From: an uncultured Clostridium sp.
Lineage (GTDB): Bacteria > Bacillota > Clostridia > Lachnospirales > Lachnospiraceae
Assembly (NCBI GenBank): GCA_937902905.1
Contig: CALELW010000299.1
Location: 1 to 14,337 of the forward strand
Reading direction: 5' to 3'
DNA: 14,337 nt
A model generated the notes under the pieces. It was not told the origin of the DNA, made no database searches, and saw only the letters and a program-made list of their open reading frames with translations. Of this stretch, positions 6,759 through 13,924 are shown in pieces. The translations under genes were made by a program, and so were the position numbers. How positions within the stretch are numbered: position 1 is the stretch's first letter; every line of letters begins with the position of its first letter.

Positions 6759-8396
6759 TTACTCAGCGTTATTGTATTTCACACCTGTCATAAGTTTTTT
6801 GCCTTTAATAGCAAACAACTCAGAAACACTAACAACCTGATATCCTTTGTCTTTGCACTGCTCCAAAATTTCCGGAACTGCCTCTGCTGTCTTATCATGA
6901 ACGGAATGCATGTTAATGATGCCGCCATCTTTTAAGTTGTTGATTACATTGTTTACCAAATCATCCTTCGTTGTTTTATCCTGATAATCCTGACTCCAAA
7001 TCGAAACATCGATAAATGGTTTCTCAATTACTGCATACATCGCCTGACTGTAAGCAACGTTTGGTGCACGGAACAAGAAGTGTTTGTATCCGGTAATTTC
7101 AGAAAGAAGTTCATCTGTCTTCGCAATCTTCTCTTTAATTACCTCTGGTTCAGCACCATTCAATCCATTGGAGTCATAAGAATGGTTTGCCACTTCAAAT
7201 CCAGCTTCTTTCGCTGCAAGAACCTCATTTCTGGAATCCTCATCATGCTCAATATGAGCGCCGATGTAGAAGAATGTTGCATGAGCACCTGCTGCTGTCA
7301 AAGCTTTCTGAATCTTCATACCATTATCAACAAATCCTGTATAACCTCCCGGACCATCATCAAATGACAAAGCAACAACCGGTTTTTCAGGGTCAATGTT
7401 TTTATCAATCCAATCCTGATCAAGACCATCATATTTGAACTCAGATGATTCAAATTCCGGTGCTACTGTTGGTTTTGGCGTTGGTTTGCTTGCTCCTGCT
7501 GCCGGATAAGTAGCTCCTGCTCTGGCAACAAATACAATACTTGTAATCTTAACGGATTTCAACGTTTCCGGCCAACCATAACTGGCATCTGCATCCATCG
7601 GCTGAATATTCAATCCAACAGCAGGACCTGTTACTTTCTCATCAAATGCTACTGATACGGATGTAGCACCTGCTGCCATGTTATAATTAAATGCCACACC
7701 ATCATCAAAACCTGTCAACTGTGCCGTTGTACCTGCTACAGCAATTTTGCCGGCTGTCAATTTAGCAGTAGCATTTTCTACATCTTCAAAAGTAAGTTCA
7801 TAACCAATTTTTACTTCTTTGAAATATGCCAAATCAAAGCGGGAATCCAACTGGCTGCTAAAATCAATCGTTGCCGGTGAAGAACTGAATTCGGTATCAC
7901 CAACTTTTGTCATATCAATTGTGATGTCTTTTACTGCCTCTCCCTGTTCCGCAGTAGCGGTTGGTGTCGGTACTACAGCTGTTGGTGTTGCTGTCGGTGC
8001 CGTATTTGGTTTATTTGTGTTTGGTGTGGTAGTAACTGCCGGTACTTTTGTGACTGCCGGCTTCTTTGCCTTAACAGTAACTTTGCAGGTCAGTTTTTTC
8101 TTTCCGACTTTTGCTAATACAACTGCCTTTCCTGCCTTCTTACCTTTTACTACTACGCTTGTTTTCTTTTTCTTCGAAAGACTAACAATCTTTTTGCCTG
8201 ACTTAATGGACCAAACTGCTTTCTTGCCATTCTTCAGCTTAATTGTCTTTTTCTGTCCAACCGAAATACTTACCTTCTTTGTGCTAAGTTTCGGTGCCTT
8301 TTTCTTTGCTGCTGCCGGTGAAGATGGCATTGACACGCCAAGAAACAATGCTGCCGTCATCACATAACTCATTGTTTTACAAAACTGTTTTTTCAA
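6759..8396 (-). CDS. Secreted polysaccharide deacetylase-like protein (CE4 / NodB) with Ig-like module
   Basis: The protein has 545 residues from TTG 8396, chosen because GGAGG lies 8 nt upstream. A longer TTG start at 8411 would place GGAGG next to it. Residue numbers here count from that longer start (subtract 5). A signal peptide runs to about AAA35. A Lys-rich Big_2-like Ig module (40-114), a Thr/Pro linker (120-155), an unassigned beta-sandwich (160-297, CBM-like in appearance) and a second linker (308-318) precede the CE4 domain (about 344-535). CE4 enzymes remove acetyl groups from peptidoglycan, chitin or xylan. The domain shows SFDDGP (349-354), RAP (448-450) and NMHSVHDKT (500-508). 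Motif 2, normally H-(S/T)-x-x-H, reads HSYDS (410-414), so one metal ligand appears absent. The gene is a single unit with its own promoter and terminator. The substrate is unknown and the catalytic state uncertain. Confidence 0.85.
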   Translation of the reverse strand: MKKQFCKTMSYVMTAALFLGVSMPSSPAAAKKKAPKLSTKKVSISVGQKKTIKLKNGKKAVWSIKSGKKIVSLSKKKKTSVVVKGKKAGKAVVLAKVGKKKLTCKVTVKAKKPAVTKVPAVTTTPNTNKPNTAPTATPTAVVPTPTATAEQGEAVKDITIDMTKVGDTEFSSSPATIDFSSQLDSRFDLAYFKEVKIGYELTFEDVENATAKLTAGKIAVAGTTAQLTGFDDGVAFNYNMAAGATSVSVAFDEKVTGPAVGLNIQPMDADASYGWPETLKSVKITSIVFVARAGATYPAAGASKPTPKPTVAPEFESSEFKYDGLDQDWIDKNIDPEKPVVALSFDDGPGGYTGFVDNGMKIQKALTAAGAHATFFYIGAHIEHDEDSRNEVLAAKEAGFEVANHSYDSNGLNGAEPEVIKEKIAKTDELLSEITGYKHFLFRAPNVAYSQAMYAVIEKPFIDVSIWSQDYQDKTTKDDLVNNVINNLKDGGIINMHSVHDKTAEAVPEILEQCKDKGYQVVSVSELFAIKGKKLMTGVKYNNAE

Positions 8397-8481
8397 CCTT
8401 GTGTCCTCCAATCATTTTTTTGTTTTTGAAACCGCCTCGTAAACAAACCCTGTTTCGTATACGATCCCTCTCTTTGAATTT

Positions 8482-8510
8482 ATTGTAACACCAAGGTATA
8501 ACCTTGTAAA
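8482..8510 (-). promoter_or_regulatory. Promoter of the deacetylase gene with palindrome in the spacer
   Basis: On the minus strand TTTACA (8505-8510) and TACAAT (8482-8487) are separated by exactly 17 bp, with TGT before the -10. The spacer holds a perfect 6-3-6 palindrome, CAAGGT-ATA-ACCTTG (8492-8506, plus strand), which is a likely operator position. The leader to the TTG start is about 80 nt. Confidence 0.7.
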
Positions 8511-8554
8511 TATATTCCATGCAATATTATAATGTTTTGCTTATAGTTATTTTC

Positions 8555-8588
8555 AATAAAAGTATAAGGTAATACTTATACTTTTATT
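8555..8588. terminator. Terminator hairpin overlapping the hemA stop codon
   Basis: AATAAAAGTATAAG (8555-8568) and CTTATACTTTTATT (8575-8588) form a perfect 14-bp AT-rich stem with a six-base loop. The hemA stop (8584-8586) lies inside the stem. Both strands end the stem in a T-rich run, so it may act in both directions. It sits between hemA and the deacetylase promoter. Confidence 0.6.
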
Positions 8589-9831
8589 CATCCTCATCCA
8601 TTCGGAATAATGTTTTTAAGATATTCTGATATTCTTCCTGCTTTTCTTCGTCCTCCAACTGCTTTAATTCCTGAATCGGCTCACGAATCAAGCGCTGTAA
8701 AGAAGCGTGAAGAACCTTTTTCAACAATTTCTGCTCTCTGTGATTGAGAGAAATTTTTCGATTTAAATATTCATAACTGTCCGTCTCAATCTGTGAACAC
8801 CGTTTCTGCAATGTCTCAATCGTACCATCAACACGGCTCAATAAAAGCCATTCCATCGTCTCCTGCACCTTTTTGGCAATAACCTGTTCACAGTCTGCCG
8901 CCAGTTTTTCCCGCTCTTTCTGATTTTTTCCGGTAATGTCCTGCAGCGTATCCATATCAATCAACTGCACTCTAGACTCATCTTGTAACCGGCTGTCAAT
9001 GTCTCTCGGTGATGCCAAATCCAAAAACTGCATTTGTCCGGCCCCCGTCTCTTTCCATTTTTCATAAGAAACGACCAGATGCGGCGATGCCGTTGCTGAC
9101 ACAACCGTTTCACACCGTTTCATCACATCATAACGCTCATGATAATCCACCACTGTCAAATTTTCATGTACCGCTAACAATTCTTTTGCGTGCGCAAGCG
9201 TCTGGCTGCACAAATAAATCTTCTTAGCTCCGTATTCAAACAAATATGTCAAAGCAAGTGCCGCTGTTTTGCCGCTTCCAATCACAAGAATATTTTTTCC
9301 ACCAACACCACCGGCACGGTGCAGCTCTTTCACGCCAATATAACTGACCGACAGCGGCTTTTCACTGATACGGTAATTCGTCTTAATCCACTTGGCACAC
9401 GTCACTGCATCTCTGACAATGCGCTCCAGCTCTTTGCCGCTGTGCCCCATCGTCCGGGCAAAATCCATTGCCTCAACAACCTGCCCCAAAATCTGGTCCT
9501 CACCTACAACTAGTGATTCTAAGCCTGCCGCCACTCGGAACAAATAGGAAACCGCCTCACTGCCCTCTTTTTTCCTGCAACAATCTCCAAACGAAACTTC
9601 CGGGAAAATGTCCTGATAGCAGGACTGCACCTGCTCTCTCGTCACCGCATCCGAATGAGAAAAATAGAAAATCTCGCTGCGGTTGCAGGTCGAGAGAATC
9701 ATACACTGTTTTAAGCCAATGACAGAAAGCCGCTCCCATAATTCAATTTTTTTTGAGTCGGGTAACGCCACCTGCCCGCGCAGGGCAAGCGGTGCTTCTT
9801 TATAGCAAATTCCAACATAGCCAAAAATCAT
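8584..9831 (-). CDS. hemA: Glutamyl-tRNA reductase
   Basis: The protein has 415 residues, a normal length. It reduces glutamyl-tRNA(Glu) to glutamate-1-semialdehyde with NADPH, the first committed step of C5-pathway tetrapyrrole synthesis. The catalytic Cys49 is in STCNRSE (47-53), the conserved GLESLVVGEDQILGQVVEA is at 103-121, the nucleotide-binding ILVIGSGKTAALAL is at 181-194, and the C-terminal dimerisation helix region runs from about 310 to 400. The residue before LFRV, usually His, is Tyr96. ATG 9831 has AAGGAG 8 nt upstream, inside the end of hemB. Only 2 nt separate the hemB stop from this start, which indicates coupled translation. GSA aminotransferase (hemL) is not in the window. 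Confidence 0.93.
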   Translation of the reverse strand: MIFGYVGICYKEAPLALRGQVALPDSKKIELWERLSVIGLKQCMILSTCNRSEIFYFSHSDAVTREQVQSCYQDIFPEVSFGDCCRKKEGSEAVSYLFRVAAGLESLVVGEDQILGQVVEAMDFARTMGHSGKELERIVRDAVTCAKWIKTNYRISEKPLSVSYIGVKELHRAGGVGGKNILVIGSGKTAALALTYLFEYGAKKIYLCSQTLAHAKELLAVHENLTVVDYHERYDVMKRCETVVSATASPHLVVSYEKWKETGAGQMQFLDLASPRDIDSRLQDESRVQLIDMDTLQDITGKNQKEREKLAADCEQVIAKKVQETMEWLLLSRVDGTIETLQKRCSQIETDSYEYLNRKISLNHREQKLLKKVLHASLQRLIREPIQELKQLEDEEKQEEYQNILKTLFRMDEDE

Positions 9832-9833
9832 GG

Positions 9834-10811
9834 TTACAGCTCCTTCTGTTCTTCCTTAAGCCACCGCGCCACGTCAAGCGCATGATAAGTAATAATCATT
9901 TTTGCACCGGCACGCTTAAATCCAATCATGTGCTCCATCACAATTCGTTTTTCATCAATCCAGCCTTTTTTCGCGGCTGCTTTCACCATCGCATATTCTC
10001 CGCTGACGTTATACGCCACAATCGGAATGTTATAATGAATCGAAATATCTTTTAGCACATCCAGATACGCCATCGCCGGTTTTGCAATAATCAAATCGGC
10101 ACCTTCTTTGATGTCCTGCTCCACTTCACGCAGAGCTTCTTCTCCATTTGCCGGATCCATCTGATAACTTTTTCGGTCACCAAATCCCGGTGCCGAATGT
10201 GCGGCATCACGAAATGGCCCATAATAGGCCGACGCAAATTTTGCACTGTAGGACATAATCGGCGTATTATATAGACCTTCCTCATCAAGAGCCTTGCGAA
10301 TTGCCTCAACACGTTTATCCATCATATCACTCGGTGCAATGATATCTGCTCCTGCTTTAGCATACACAACCGATGCCTTTGCCAAAAGCGGAAGCGTTTC
10401 ATCATTTAACACTTCTCCATCACAAATCAGACCACAGTGTCCATGCGACGTATATTCACACAGACAGACATCTGCAATAACAACAAGTTCTTCATAATTT
10501 TTCTTAATATAGCGAATCGCCTGCGGAACAATTCCGTCTTCAGCATACGCACCACTTCCCTGCTCATCTTTGTGTGCCGGAATACCAAACAATAAAACTG
10601 CCGGAATTCCTGCCTCACGCACCCGGTCAAGTTCTTCAAAAAGTCTGTCAATTGAATACTGGCAGATACCCGGCATCGATTCTACCGGTTCACAGATATT
10701 TTCACCCTCTATCACAAAAATCGGATAAATCAATTCGTCCACCCGGACATGGTTTTCCCGCACCATATCTCTCACACGTTCGTTCATCCGCAGTCTTCTC
10801 GTTCGTTCCAT
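9834..10811 (-). CDS. hemB: Delta-aminolevulinic acid dehydratase (porphobilinogen synthase)
   Basis: The protein has 325 residues, a full family length. It condenses two 5-aminolevulinate molecules to porphobilinogen in the cytoplasm. The Schiff-base lysines are visible as SYSAKFASAYYGPFRDA (187-203, Lys191) and IIAKPAMAYLD (241-251, Lys244). DVCLCEYTSHGHCG (114-127) supplies Cys116, Cys118 and Cys126, so this is a zinc-dependent enzyme of the three-Cys type. ATG 10811 is preceded by GGAAGGTG about 7 nt away. The upstream M14 peptidase stop is only 36 bp distant with no terminator seen, so hemB is probably transcribed with it, and hemA follows at 2 nt. No other heme, siroheme or cobalamin gene is nearby. 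Confidence 0.95.
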   Translation of the reverse strand: MERTRRLRMNERVRDMVRENHVRVDELIYPIFVIEGENICEPVESMPGICQYSIDRLFEELDRVREAGIPAVLLFGIPAHKDEQGSGAYAEDGIVPQAIRYIKKNYEELVVIADVCLCEYTSHGHCGLICDGEVLNDETLPLLAKASVVYAKAGADIIAPSDMMDKRVEAIRKALDEEGLYNTPIMSYSAKFASAYYGPFRDAAHSAPGFGDRKSYQMDPANGEEALREVEQDIKEGADLIIAKPAMAYLDVLKDISIHYNIPIVAYNVSGEYAMVKAAAKKGWIDEKRIVMEHMIGFKRAGAKMIITYHALDVARWLKEEQKEL

Positions 10812-10847
10812 TTTAATGCACCTTCCTTTTCGTATCCAATTGCCTGT

Positions 10848-12518
10848 TTAATAAGATAACATAAACCAGCGAAACATCTTTCGGTTTCGTTTATAAATCT
10901 TTTTATACTGCGAATGCGGCAATGGACACGGCACCGTCCCTGTCTCCACCGTAACACTCACAATTTTTTTCTCGTACACAAGCCAGTCTGCAAAACCACC
11001 GTGTTCTTCCGTACTCGAACTCTTTGGCATCATGCGGTAATGGTTTCTCTTTTTTATCTCACTTGCTAACTTGTACTGCTTTTCATGCAGTGCCGAAGAA
11101 ACATCAAAATCCCAGTATAAAATACTGCCGGTCGAATGGAGATTCAACACCGTCTTTGGCGATATCCGCTTAATAAAAGAAATTAATGCCTTCGTTTCCT
11201 TTTCGCTTGCTGCCTTTTTCCCCGGATATGTTGCGGCATCCGGTTTCCTTTTCTTCCCCTTCTTTTTATCCTTTTTCTTATCTGCTGAAAAACCGGCAGG
11301 GAAGTTATTGTTAATATTAACCCCTCTGGCATTATTTTTCCACGTATTGAAATGCCCTATCTTCTGTATTTTCTTCCGAAGTTTTGCATTGCGGATTCCA
11401 CTCGCTCCATACTGCGAAATTGTGACACCGTCCGGGTTGTCCATCGGCAGAATATAAAGGCAGGTCGAGCGAAATCTTGCGCGGTGCTCACTATATTCCC
11501 GAAGAATTTCTTCGGTCTGGCGCATAATAACCTGTGTGTTTTTCCACTCTCTGGCATGAATTGCCGCATCAATTACAAGTTTCTTTGCCGCAGAAGGATT
11601 TCCCACACGCAGACACCAGATTTCACGGTTATCATATGTCCTGCCAATGCTCGACAGCCCGGTTTTTCCACGGTACTTACGCGCAATCTTATGCAAATCT
11701 CTTGTCATCTCTGCATAGTCATATTTTTTATCCTTTTCACTGACAATCCACGGTTCTTCTTTTACGACTATTTTAATCCTGCACTGGTTTTTATCCGAAT
11801 CTTTCACCTTTACGATAAGGTAAGTCGTACCCTTCTTTTTCGCCGTAATACGTCCGTTTTTATTCACACTTGCAATCTTTTTATTCTTTATTTCAAAAGA
11901 CAATTTCTTCTTTGCATAGTTAAAAGAAACTGTCGCTTTTTTCTTTTCCCATAACTTTATTTTACTGCCATTTTTGCTCTTGATTTTTTCATCAAAACAA
12001 ATGTAAATATAACAGCTTTCGCCTGTCACTTTGGACGTCGCCTTTAAGAGCGTGTAAATTTTTTTGTTTTTTGTCTTACATTTTACCACACCGGAGGAAG
12101 ATACGGTAACTAACTTCTTTTTTACTTCTTTTTTCGAAGCACCTCCGTAAAGCTCAAAAGCTGATGCCTGTGACATAATAAGTTTTACCGAATCGGTCGT
12201 GTACGAGTAAAGGTGATACACCTTTTTCCCCTTCACTTTCCGATAATGAATCCCCTTCATGCCACCTTTATAGTATTTGGCGTGAGGCGATACCAGTTCA
12301 TACTTTTCCACCGGCTTTGGAGTTTCTGTTAGCTGTGGCTCCTCTGTCGGCTCCGCGGTCGGTTCTACTGTCGGTTCAGGCGTTGGCTCTTCGCTCCACT
12401 CCGTCTGACTATTCTTCTGTCTTGCCTGCAAATGGGCAGGACTCCCGCTTATGAGGTCACACAAAATTAAGGTTACGGCAAGCACTGCCGCAATTTTTTG
12501 TTTATGCGTCTGACTCAT
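10848..12518 (-). CDS. Secreted M14-family zinc carboxypeptidase-like protein
   Basis: Residue numbers count from the longest frame (12545, 565 residues). From ATG 12518, which is residue 10, the product has 556. The signal peptide is MSQTHKQKIAAVLAVTLILC and beyond (10-42). A Glu/Pro/Thr linker (50-78), two Lys-rich Ig-like segments (85-262) and an M14 domain (about 275-560) follow. The zinc ligands are visible: IHAREW (His330, Glu333) and LNLHS (His470). The catalytic Glu534 is in VTVETG, and PMDNPDG (367-373) is typical. The usual NR pair of the family reads NN here (NINNNFP, 410-416). The family trims C-terminal residues from peptides, and in bacteria some members act on peptidoglycan stems. 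I chose 12518 because the predicted -10 box covers the 12545 ATG. It is the first gene before hemB and hemA. Confidence 0.85.
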   Translation of the reverse strand: MSQTHKQKIAAVLAVTLILCDLISGSPAHLQARQKNSQTEWSEEPTPEPTVEPTAEPTEEPQLTETPKPVEKYELVSPHAKYYKGGMKGIHYRKVKGKKVYHLYSYTTDSVKLIMSQASAFELYGGASKKEVKKKLVTVSSSGVVKCKTKNKKIYTLLKATSKVTGESCYIYICFDEKIKSKNGSKIKLWEKKKATVSFNYAKKKLSFEIKNKKIASVNKNGRITAKKKGTTYLIVKVKDSDKNQCRIKIVVKEEPWIVSEKDKKYDYAEMTRDLHKIARKYRGKTGLSSIGRTYDNREIWCLRVGNPSAAKKLVIDAAIHAREWKNTQVIMRQTEEILREYSEHRARFRSTCLYILPMDNPDGVTISQYGASGIRNAKLRKKIQKIGHFNTWKNNARGVNINNNFPAGFSADKKKDKKKGKKRKPDAATYPGKKAASEKETKALISFIKRISPKTVLNLHSTGSILYWDFDVSSALHEKQYKLASEIKKRNHYRMMPKSSSTEEHGGFADWLVYEKKIVSVTVETGTVPCPLPHSQYKKIYKRNRKMFRWFMLSY

Positions 12519-12540
12519 TTCCCTCATTTCCTTTCCATTA

Positions 12541-12549
12541 ATCATAACA
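12541..12549 (-). promoter_or_regulatory. Extended -10 promoter of the M14-hemB-hemA unit
   Basis: The minus strand reads TGTTATGAT, a TGn-extended -10 just after the rplT terminator. No strong -35 is seen. The box contains the outermost ATG (12545), so translation probably begins at an inner ATG after a very short leader of about 15 nt. Confidence 0.4.
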
Positions 12550-12569
12550 TTTCACTTTTACCGCAAGAT

Positions 12570-12598
12570 AAAAGGTACCTCACAATGAGATACCTTTT
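12570..12598 (-). terminator. Intrinsic terminator of infC-rpmI-rplT
   Basis: AAAAGGTACCTCA (12570-12582) pairs with TGAGATACCTTTT (12586-12598) across a CAA loop, 13 bp with one non-Watson-Crick position. On the minus strand it ends in CCTTTTATCTT. It lies about 28 bp past the rplT stop. Confidence 0.8.
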
Positions 12599-12625
12599 TG
12601 TACTTGTTTGTATAACAGATAAAAC

Positions 12626-12982
12626 TTAAGCTAATTTGCTTTTTGCTACTTCTACCAAAGAAGCGAAACCTTCCGGATCGCTGATTGCCATCTCAGAAAG
12701 CATTTTACGGTTTACGTTTACCTCAGCAAGTTTCAAACCATACATAAATTTGCTGTAGGAAAGACCATTCATTCTAGCTGCTGCGTTAATACGAGCAATC
12801 CAAAGCTGTCTGAACTGTCTCTTTTTCTGTTTTCTACCTGTATAGGACTCTTCCAACGCACGCATAACAGACTGTTTTGCAACACGATACTGTTTACTTC
12901 TTGCGCCTCTGTAACCCTTTGCCAGTTTCAATACTCTTTTATGTTTTTTCTTTGCGTTCATTCCGCCTTTAATTCTAGCCAT
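12626..12982 (-). CDS. rplT: 50S ribosomal protein L20
   Basis: The protein has 118 residues. It binds 23S rRNA early in large-subunit assembly and is the usual autorepressor of this operon. The start MARIKGGMNAKKKHKRVLKL, the basic helix-rich first half and RQLWIARINAAARMNGLSYS (58-77) are diagnostic. GGAGGG lies 9 nt upstream of ATG 12982. It is the last gene of infC-rpmI-rplT, 22 bp after rpmI, and is followed by a terminator. Binding of L20 to the leader upstream of infC is the known control in Firmicutes. Confidence 0.97.
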   Translation of the reverse strand: MARIKGGMNAKKKHKRVLKLAKGYRGARSKQYRVAKQSVMRALEESYTGRKQKKRQFRQLWIARINAAARMNGLSYSKFMYGLKLAEVNVNRKMLSEMAISDPEGFASLVEVAKSKLA

Positions 12983-13004
12983 TTGTCAGTTCCCTCCTTC
13001 GCCA

Positions 13005-13208
13005 TTAGCTGTATGGCATAATCTTTTTCATTGTTTTTACATTAGTTTCATCTACAAGAGCAGACTTTCTGAGATTTCTTTTTCTCTTTGTTGTCTTCTT
13101 AGTCAAAATATGACTCTTGTATGCTTTGTTTCTTTTCAATTTACCGGTACCGGTAACTTTAAAGCGCTTTGCAGCAGCTCTTTTTGTTTTCATTTTCTGA
13201 TTTGCCAT
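13005..13208 (-). CDS. rpmI: 50S ribosomal protein L35
   Basis: The protein has 67 residues, very basic. It is recognised by MKTKRAAAKRFKVTGTGKLK (6-25) and SHILTKKTTKRKRNLRK (32-48), and is a large-subunit protein. GGAGGA lies 8 nt upstream of ATG 13208. The start MANQK is slightly different from the common MPK, which accounts for the extra length. It sits between infC (18 bp) and rplT (22 bp), the standard order. Confidence 0.96.
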   Translation of the reverse strand: MANQKMKTKRAAAKRFKVTGTGKLKRNKAYKSHILTKKTTKRKRNLRKSALVDETNVKTMKKIMPYS

Positions 13209-13226
13209 GATATTATTCCTCCGTTA

Positions 13227-13733
13227 TTATTTTGTGGCTGATAAAAACATTACCATACTTCTTCCTTCCATCTTCGCAGGTTTGTCGACGGAAGCAACGT
13301 CCTTTAATTCTTCAAAAAACGCATTCAGGATTTCTCTTCCTACATCTTTATGAGCCATTTCTCTACCACGGAATCGAAGTGAGACTTTTACTTTAGCTCC
13401 CTTTTGCAGGAATTTCTTTGCCTGATTTACTTTCGTGTTCAAATCATTGGTATCAATGTTTGGCGAAAGTCTGATTTCTTTTGTCTCGATGGTTTTCTGT
13501 TTCTTCTTTGCTTCTTTTGCTTTACGAGCCTGCTCATAGCGGTATTTGCCGTAGTCAATAATTTTACATACCGGCGGTTTTGCAGTCGGTGCAATCTTTA
13601 CCAAATCAAGTCCTGCATCTTTTGCTTTGAAATATGCTTCTTTTGCCGACATAATGCCAAGCTGTTCTCCATTTGGTCCAATTACACGAACTTCTCTGTC
13701 GCGAATCTGCTCGTTAATCATTAAATCGCTTAT
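13227..13733 (-). CDS. infC: Translation initiation factor IF-3, probable AUA start
   Basis: The protein has 168 residues if it starts at ATA 13733-13731, or 164 from ATG 13721. IF-3 binds the 30S subunit, prevents premature 50S joining and rejects non-canonical start codons. Both halves are present: INEQIRDREVRVIGPNGEQL with the N-domain, a Lys-rich linker (ARKAKEAKKKQK), and the C-domain with VSLRFRGREMAH. AGGAGGT (13741-13747) is 20 nt from the ATG, too far to serve it, but exactly 8 nt from the in-frame ATA. This gives the N-terminus (M)SDLMINEQ. Rare start codons are known for infC (AUU in Escherichia coli), where IF-3 represses its own translation. The gene is the first of the ribosomal operon. 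Confidence 0.93.
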   Translation of the reverse strand: MSDLMINEQIRDREVRVIGPNGEQLGIMSAKEAYFKAKDAGLDLVKIAPTAKPPVCKIIDYGKYRYEQARKAKEAKKKQKTIETKEIRLSPNIDTNDLNTKVNQAKKFLQKGAKVKVSLRFRGREMAHKDVGREILNAFFEELKDVASVDKPAKMEGRSMVMFLSATK

Positions 13734-13888
13734 TGTTCTTACCTCCTAAATGAAAAAAAGATAGCTGTTTCTAAAAGCCAGCTATCCACGTAAAACATTT
13801 CCTATCATTATAATAGATGTGAACCAATACCGTGTGATAACGAATGTTATACGGCAAGGTGAGAGTGGATAACTCTGCTTTTTACACC
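13734..13888 (-). promoter_or_regulatory. infC leader RNA, L20-leader-like attenuator
   Basis: This untranslated leader of about 150 nt runs from the predicted transcript start to the infC start. On the minus strand it carries a hairpin at 13854-13830 (CCGT-ATAAC / GTTAT-ACGG) and ends in an intrinsic terminator just before the ribosome site. TATCCAC (minus strand, 13871-13865) is complementary to GTGGATA (13789-13783), which overlaps the left half of the terminator stem. This gives a mutually exclusive antiterminator, 9 bp if one G-U pair is counted. L20 leaders with terminator control are known in Firmicutes, and the assignment here is by position and architecture, not by a covariance search. 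Confidence 0.7.
13753..13786 (-). terminator. Attenuator terminator upstream of infC
   Basis: Minus-strand GATAGCTG (13786-13779) pairs with CAGCTATC (13767-13760) across an 11-nt loop, followed by seven U (13759-13753). It sits 6 nt before the infC ribosome site, so transcription must read through it to express the operon. Confidence 0.85.
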
Positions 13889-13894
13889 TTTGGT

Positions 13895-13924
13895 AGTATA
13901 CCATAGAAAGGTGGTGTGTGTCAA
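13895..13924 (-). promoter_or_regulatory. Strong promoter of infC-rpmI-rplT
   Basis: A perfect TTGACA (13919-13924, minus strand) and TATACT (13895-13900) are separated by 18 bp. The expected start is near 13888. The -35 box lies in the outer part of the left arm of the large palindrome described next. Confidence 0.85.

Noticed and set aside
7819..8367. Long plus-strand frame of 182 codons opposite the deacetylase
   Set aside because: It is antisense to the Lys-rich and Thr/Pro-rich N-terminal part of a real gene. Its Phe/Val-rich composition is what the complement of Lys/Thr codons produces, and there is no ribosome site.
13807..13812. Second TATAAT on the minus strand within the infC leader
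   Set aside because: No acceptable -35 lies at 16-18 bp, and the strong upstream promoter at 13895-13924 explains the operon better.
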